Source: DATEGZ01 sp035279905 (GTDB lineage: Bacteria > Acidobacteriota > Vicinamibacteria > Vicinamibacterales > SCN-69-37). From it: a DNA stretch of 8,123 bases. Shown here piece by piece: positions 4,924-8,123 of the stretch. The position numbers were made by a program, and so were the translations under genes. The notes beneath the pieces are model-generated. The model was given only the letters and a program-made list of their open reading frames with translations. It did not search any database and was not told the DNA's origin. The stretch lies in the NCBI GenBank assembly GCA_035279905.1, contig DATEGZ010000109.1, positions 1 through 8,123 of the forward strand, read 5' to 3'. Within the stretch, counting starts at the first letter, position 1; each line of letters begins with the position of its first letter.

Positions 4924-7398
4924 CTACAGCGACCGCAGCGCCGCGATTGGATTCACGCGCGATGCGCGGCGGGCGGGGACGACGGCCGCGGCGACGGCGG
5001 CGATCGCGAGCGATCCGAGCGACGCGATCCAGGCGAGCGGGTCGAACGCGCCAACGCCATAGAGCGCTCCGGCGATCACGCGTCCGGCCAGCGCGGCCGC
5101 GATCGCGCCGATCGCGCCGCCGGCGGCGACGAGCATCAGCCCGTCGGCGACGACCTGCCGGATGACGAGGCCCTGGCTGGCGCCGAGCGCCATCCGGATG
5201 CCGATCTCCCGCGTACGGCGCGAGACGTTGAACGCGATGACGCCGTAGAGACCGATCGTCGCGAGCAGCAGCGCCAGCGTGCTGAGCGCCGCGAGCAGCG
5301 CGGCACTGGCGCGCACGGGGAAGAGGACGGTGTTCACGAGGCTCGACAACGGCTGGAGCTCGACGAAGGCCGCACGCGGCTCGAGCGCGACGATCGCCTG
5401 CCGCACCGGCGCGACCAGCTGAGGCGCCGGGCGATCCGTGGCCACGGCGAAGCTCTGGTAGCTCGGCCGCGTCTGATCGATCGCGAAGTGCACGAGCGGC
5501 CGGGGCGCCTCGCCGACCGCGCGCACCGCGTAGTCGGCCGACACGCCGACGACGGTATACGTCGCGTCGTTGCGGTTGCGGAACTGGCGTCCGACCGCAT
5601 TCTGTCCCGGCCAGTACTGTCGCGCCGCGGCCGCGCTCACGATCGCAACGCGCTCGCTCGTGCCCGTGTCGCGGCTGTCGAACGCCCGGCCCGTCAGGAT
5701 CGTCACGCCGATGGCCCGGAAGTAGTCGGCGCTGACGTCCGTCGTGTCGACATCAATGCCGCCCTCCGGCGCGGGGCCGCGCACGCCGTCGATCTCGATG
5801 ACGCTCGTGTTGTGGTTGAGCGACAACGGCACCCAGCTGGCCCGCGCGACCGCCGTGACGCCGGGAATCGTCGCGAGGCGCCGCGCGCCTTCCTCATAGA
5901 ACTGCAACGCGCGGCTGCGATCGGAATACGTCTTGAGCGCGTTGACCGACGCGTAGACGACGCGATCCGCGGCCACGCCGGTATCGGCGCGCGCGGCGGC
6001 CAGCGTGCTGCGCAGCAGCAGGCCGCCCGCGACCAGCAGCACCATCGACAGCGCGATCTCCGACGCGACGAGCCATCGCCGCAGATCGAAGCGGCGGCGC
6101 TCGCCGCCCGCGACCTCGCCCTTGAGCGACGGCACGAGGCTGGGCCTCGACGCGCGCAGCGCGGGCGCGAGGCCGAACAGCAAGCCAGTCACGGTCGCGA
6201 TCGCGAGCGTGAACAACAGCACCCGGCCGTCCGGGGCGAAGTCGAAGGAGACGCCGATCTCGACGGGCGGCTGGATCGCCGCGAGCGCGCGCGTCGCCCA
6301 CGTCGCAAGCGCCAGTCCCGCCAGCCCGCCCGCGATCGCGAGCACGAGGCTCTCCGTCGTCAGCTGCCGCACGAGCTGCGCGCGGCTCGCGCCGATCGCG
6401 AGGCGAATCGCCATTTCACGCGATCGCGCCGTGGCCCGCGCCAGCAGCAGGCTCGCGAGATTCGCGCACGCCACGAGCAGCACGAGACCGACCGCGATCA
6501 TCAGCGCGGCCGCGCCCGGCGTGAGCGAGGCATCGAGCTCGGGATGAATGCGCACGCTCGAGGCCGGCACCAGCGTGAGCTTGCGGTGCGCGTTCGTCTG
6601 CGGATTTGCCTGCTCGAGGTCCGCCATCACCCGCGTGAGATTCGCGCGCGCCTGCATCGTCGTCACGCCCGGCTTCAGCCGGCCGGTGAGAAACAGCCAG
6701 CGCTGCCCGCGGCGCTCGATGCGGTTCGTGCCGGTGGGCGAGGCGGTCACGTCGATCATGCCGACGGGCTCGATGTCGTCGACGCACCCGGCCGGCAGCC
6801 AGAGCTCGGCGGACATGCCCGGCGCGAGCCCGCCGAAGCTGTCCGGCGCCACGCCGACGATCGTGTAGGCGCGGCCGCGAATCTGCACCGTGCGGCCGAT
6901 CACGTTCGGATCGCGCGCGAAGTCGCGCTGCCACATCCGCGAGCTGATCACCGTCGTGGGCGGCGCGCTCACGCGTTCGTCGCCGGGCTGGAATCCGCGG
7001 CCGGCCGCCAGGCGCACGCCGAGCAGATCGAAGTAGTTCGGGCTCACGATCTCGCCGAGGGTGGTTTTCGTCGCGTCGCCGCGATCGATCCCGACGAACA
7101 TCAGCGAGTGCGCGGTCAGCCCCGCGAGCGTGCTCGAATTCGCGGCCAGATCCACGAAGTCGGGATAGGACGACGACGAATACGCGTCGCCGGAGTCCGC
7201 CGATGTATACACGGCCACGAGCTCGTCCGGCCGATCGACGGGCAACGGCCGAAGCAGCACGGCGTTGACGATGCTGAAGATCGCGGTGTTGAGGCCGATG
7301 CCGAGCGCGAGCGAGACGACGGCGATGATCGTGAAACCCGGATGGCGCGCGAGCATCCGCAGGCCGTATCGCACGTCACGCCACGTCGCTGCAATCAA
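4924..7398 (-). CDS. ADOP-family duplicated FtsX/MacB-like permease (permease B), no prefix domain
   Basis: 824 aa from a TTG at 7398. The frame stays open to 7548, but the extra 50 residues are Arg-rich shadow of the upstream gene. The TTG has GGAGG 6 nt upstream, overlaps the upstream stop (TTGA), and gives the family-typical start MIAATWRDVRYGLRML. Unit 1 has a TM at about 21-45, a periplasmic core at about 50-290, and TMs at about 297-320, 347-367 and 391-412. Unit 2 has a TM at about 441-463, a core at about 465-690, and TMs at about 697-724, 750-772 and 787-808. NVIGRTVQIRGRAYTIVGVA (165-184), REIGIRMALGAS (730-741) and PARRASRVNPIAALRSL at the C-terminus are family hallmarks. No ATPase gene is nearby; substrate unknown. 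It is co-directional and overlapping with the copper monooxygenase-like gene, so the two are probably co-translated. It differs from permease A in lacking the prefix. Confidence 0.92.
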   Translation of the reverse strand: MIAATWRDVRYGLRMLARHPGFTIIAVVSLALGIGLNTAIFSIVNAVLLRPLPVDRPDELVAVYTSADSGDAYSSSSYPDFVDLAANSSTLAGLTAHSLMFVGIDRGDATKTTLGEIVSPNYFDLLGVRLAAGRGFQPGDERVSAPPTTVISSRMWQRDFARDPNVIGRTVQIRGRAYTIVGVAPDSFGGLAPGMSAELWLPAGCVDDIEPVGMIDVTASPTGTNRIERRGQRWLFLTGRLKPGVTTMQARANLTRVMADLEQANPQTNAHRKLTLVPASSVRIHPELDASLTPGAAALMIAVGLVLLVACANLASLLLARATARSREMAIRLAIGASRAQLVRQLTTESLVLAIAGGLAGLALATWATRALAAIQPPVEIGVSFDFAPDGRVLLFTLAIATVTGLLFGLAPALRASRPSLVPSLKGEVAGGERRRFDLRRWLVASEIALSMVLLVAGGLLLRSTLAAARADTGVAADRVVYASVNALKTYSDRSRALQFYEEGARRLATIPGVTAVARASWVPLSLNHNTSVIEIDGVRGPAPEGGIDVDTTDVSADYFRAIGVTILTGRAFDSRDTGTSERVAIVSAAAARQYWPGQNAVGRQFRNRNDATYTVVGVSADYAVRAVGEAPRPLVHFAIDQTRPSYQSFAVATDRPAPQLVAPVRQAIVALEPRAAFVELQPLSSLVNTVLFPVRASAALLAALSTLALLLATIGLYGVIAFNVSRRTREIGIRMALGASQGLVIRQVVADGLMLVAAGGAIGAIAAALAGRVIAGALYGVGAFDPLAWIASLGSLAIAAVAAAVVPARRASRVNPIAALRSL

Positions 7399-8123
7399 TC
7401 GTGACCTCCGCCGCGTCTCATCCGGCCGACCATCTGCTGACGGAAATGCTGCACTTCCGCCGCGCGCAGCGCCTCGCGATCGGCGCCGGTCGGCGCGGCC
7501 ACGAGCAACGTCATGCTGCCCATCTCGTCGAAGGACTCGCGGCCCCACCGCACGCGCTGCGGCGGCGTCTTCGGATTCCGCGGGTTGTGTTCCGAATTGT
7601 CATAGACGAGCGTGACGTCCACCCTGGTTCCCTTCGGCAGCCGGAGCGGCGTCTTGTAGAAATACGAGTCCTGCCAGCTGAAGTCCCAGTCCTTGATCCA
7701 GAGCAGCCCCTTCGTCGAACCATCGGGCAGCACGGCGGTCATTTTCATCTCGCGGCACAAGTAGTGGGCGTGGCCGCGCGCGCCGAACATTTCGACCGCC
7801 ACCGGCAGCTCGAACGTATCGTGCAGCGTGTATCGCGGCTCGCCGGCGGGGATGTCGATGCCAAGCCCGTAGCCGAAGAGCGGCGGCACCTGGATGCCGG
7901 TGATCGTCTTTTCCGGCGCCTTCTTCGCGAAGTAAATCGCGAGCCGGCCGTCCTCGACCTGCGCTTTGCCCGACGGATGCAGATGCAGCTGGATCACGAG
8001 GTTCGAGTGCTTCGGAAACGGCTGCGCGACGCCGTCGGGAAAAAACCGCGGCGTGACGCCCGGCACCCAGCCGCCGAGGCCGCCCCACGCTTCGTCGGTC
8101 GCCGCCAGACCGCCGCCTCGCTG
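7395..8123 (-). CDS. Copper type II ascorbate-dependent monooxygenase-like protein, C-terminal part (N-terminus beyond the window)
   Basis: The frame is open to the right edge (242 residues visible). A GTG at 8066 is probably internal, because the residues before it (LGGWVPGVTPRFF) continue the domain. The sequence resembles the C-terminal half of the peptidylglycine/dopamine monooxygenase fold. IQLHLHPSGK carries His47, the apparent counterpart of the third histidine of the first copper site. GHAHYLCREM has His118 and His120, matching the HxH pair of the second copper site, and DEMG has Met201, its methionine ligand. The block YDNSEHNPRNPKTPPQRVRW (174-193) is, from memory, typical of acidobacterial members. 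All second-site ligands are present, so redox activity is plausible. Full-length members often carry N-terminal cytochrome c or redoxin domains, and a secreted location is expected; neither can be seen here. The stop overlaps the permease B start by 4 bp. The substrate is unknown. Confidence 0.8.
   Translation of the reverse strand, partial: QRGGGLAATDEAWGGLGGWVPGVTPRFFPDGVAQPFPKHSNLVIQLHLHPSGKAQVEDGRLAIYFAKKAPEKTITGIQVPPLFGYGLGIDIPAGEPRYTLHDTFELPVAVEMFGARGHAHYLCREMKMTAVLPDGSTKGLLWIKDWDFSWQDSYFYKTPLRLPKGTRVDVTLVYDNSEHNPRNPKTPPQRVRWGRESFDEMGSMTLLVAAPTGADREALRAAEVQHFRQQMVGRMRRGGGHD
7405..7409 (-). promoter_or_regulatory. Ribosome-binding site deciding the TTG start of permease B
   Basis: GGAGG on the minus strand, 6 nt before the TTG at 7398-7396, inside the last codons of the monooxygenase-like gene. 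It fixes the start 50 codons downstream of the longest open frame. Confidence 0.8.

Noticed and set aside
4324..7404. A 1026-codon open frame on the plus strand opposite permease B and padR
   Set aside because: It is antisense to strongly recognisable genes, its product is Arg/Asp/His/Gln-rich without any domain, and it crosses gene boundaries. It is a high-GC shadow.
7399..7548. A 50-residue N-terminal extension of permease B
   Set aside because: The residues are Arg-rich and lie entirely within the upstream monooxygenase-like gene in another frame. The GGAGG-TTG at 7398 gives the family-typical N-terminus.

Overview
The window is compact, very GC-rich bacterial DNA. Two features point to Acidobacteriota, possibly Vicinamibacteria: two large FtsX/MacB-type permeases with the duplicated layout known as ADOP (acidobacterial duplicated orphan permease), and a short PadR-family regulator of the kind that accompanies them. 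This placement rests on gene content only.

Layout. A 5'-truncated plus-strand gene (2-1747) encodes a membrane-bound Cache/HAMP/PP2C (SpoIIE/RsbU-type) phosphatase. It converges on a minus-strand block that fills the rest of the window. In transcription order (right to left) the block holds: the C-terminal part of a copper type II, ascorbate-dependent monooxygenase-like protein, cut by the right edge (7395-8123); ADOP permease B (4924-7398), whose TTG start overlaps the upstream stop by 4 bp behind a GGAGG ribosome-binding site; a 112-bp gap; a 107-aa PadR regulator (4488-4811); and ADOP permease A (1795-4491), whose ATG overlaps the padR stop by 4 bp. Both permeases are therefore set up for translational coupling to the gene before them. 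No ABC ATPase gene is visible.

Regulation. The gap upstream of padR holds two ACTACAnnGTAG sites exactly 20 bp apart. A plausible -10 (TAGTAT) overlaps one site and a plausible -35 (TTGTAG) lies within the other, with 17 bp between them, and the predicted transcription start falls on the A of the padR ATG. This suggests an autoregulated, leaderless padR-permease A operon. The same gap holds an imperfect hairpin and a 9-bp tandem array (GGTTCnnnn). A second array with the same period lies just beyond the other permease's stop codon.

Working model (inference): PadR senses an unknown ligand and controls itself and permease A. Permease B is made from a separate message with a secreted copper oxygenase-like protein. 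The phosphatase belongs to an independent signalling pathway. The long open frames opposite the permeases look like high-GC shadows. No RNA genes, insertion sequences or CRISPR arrays were seen.
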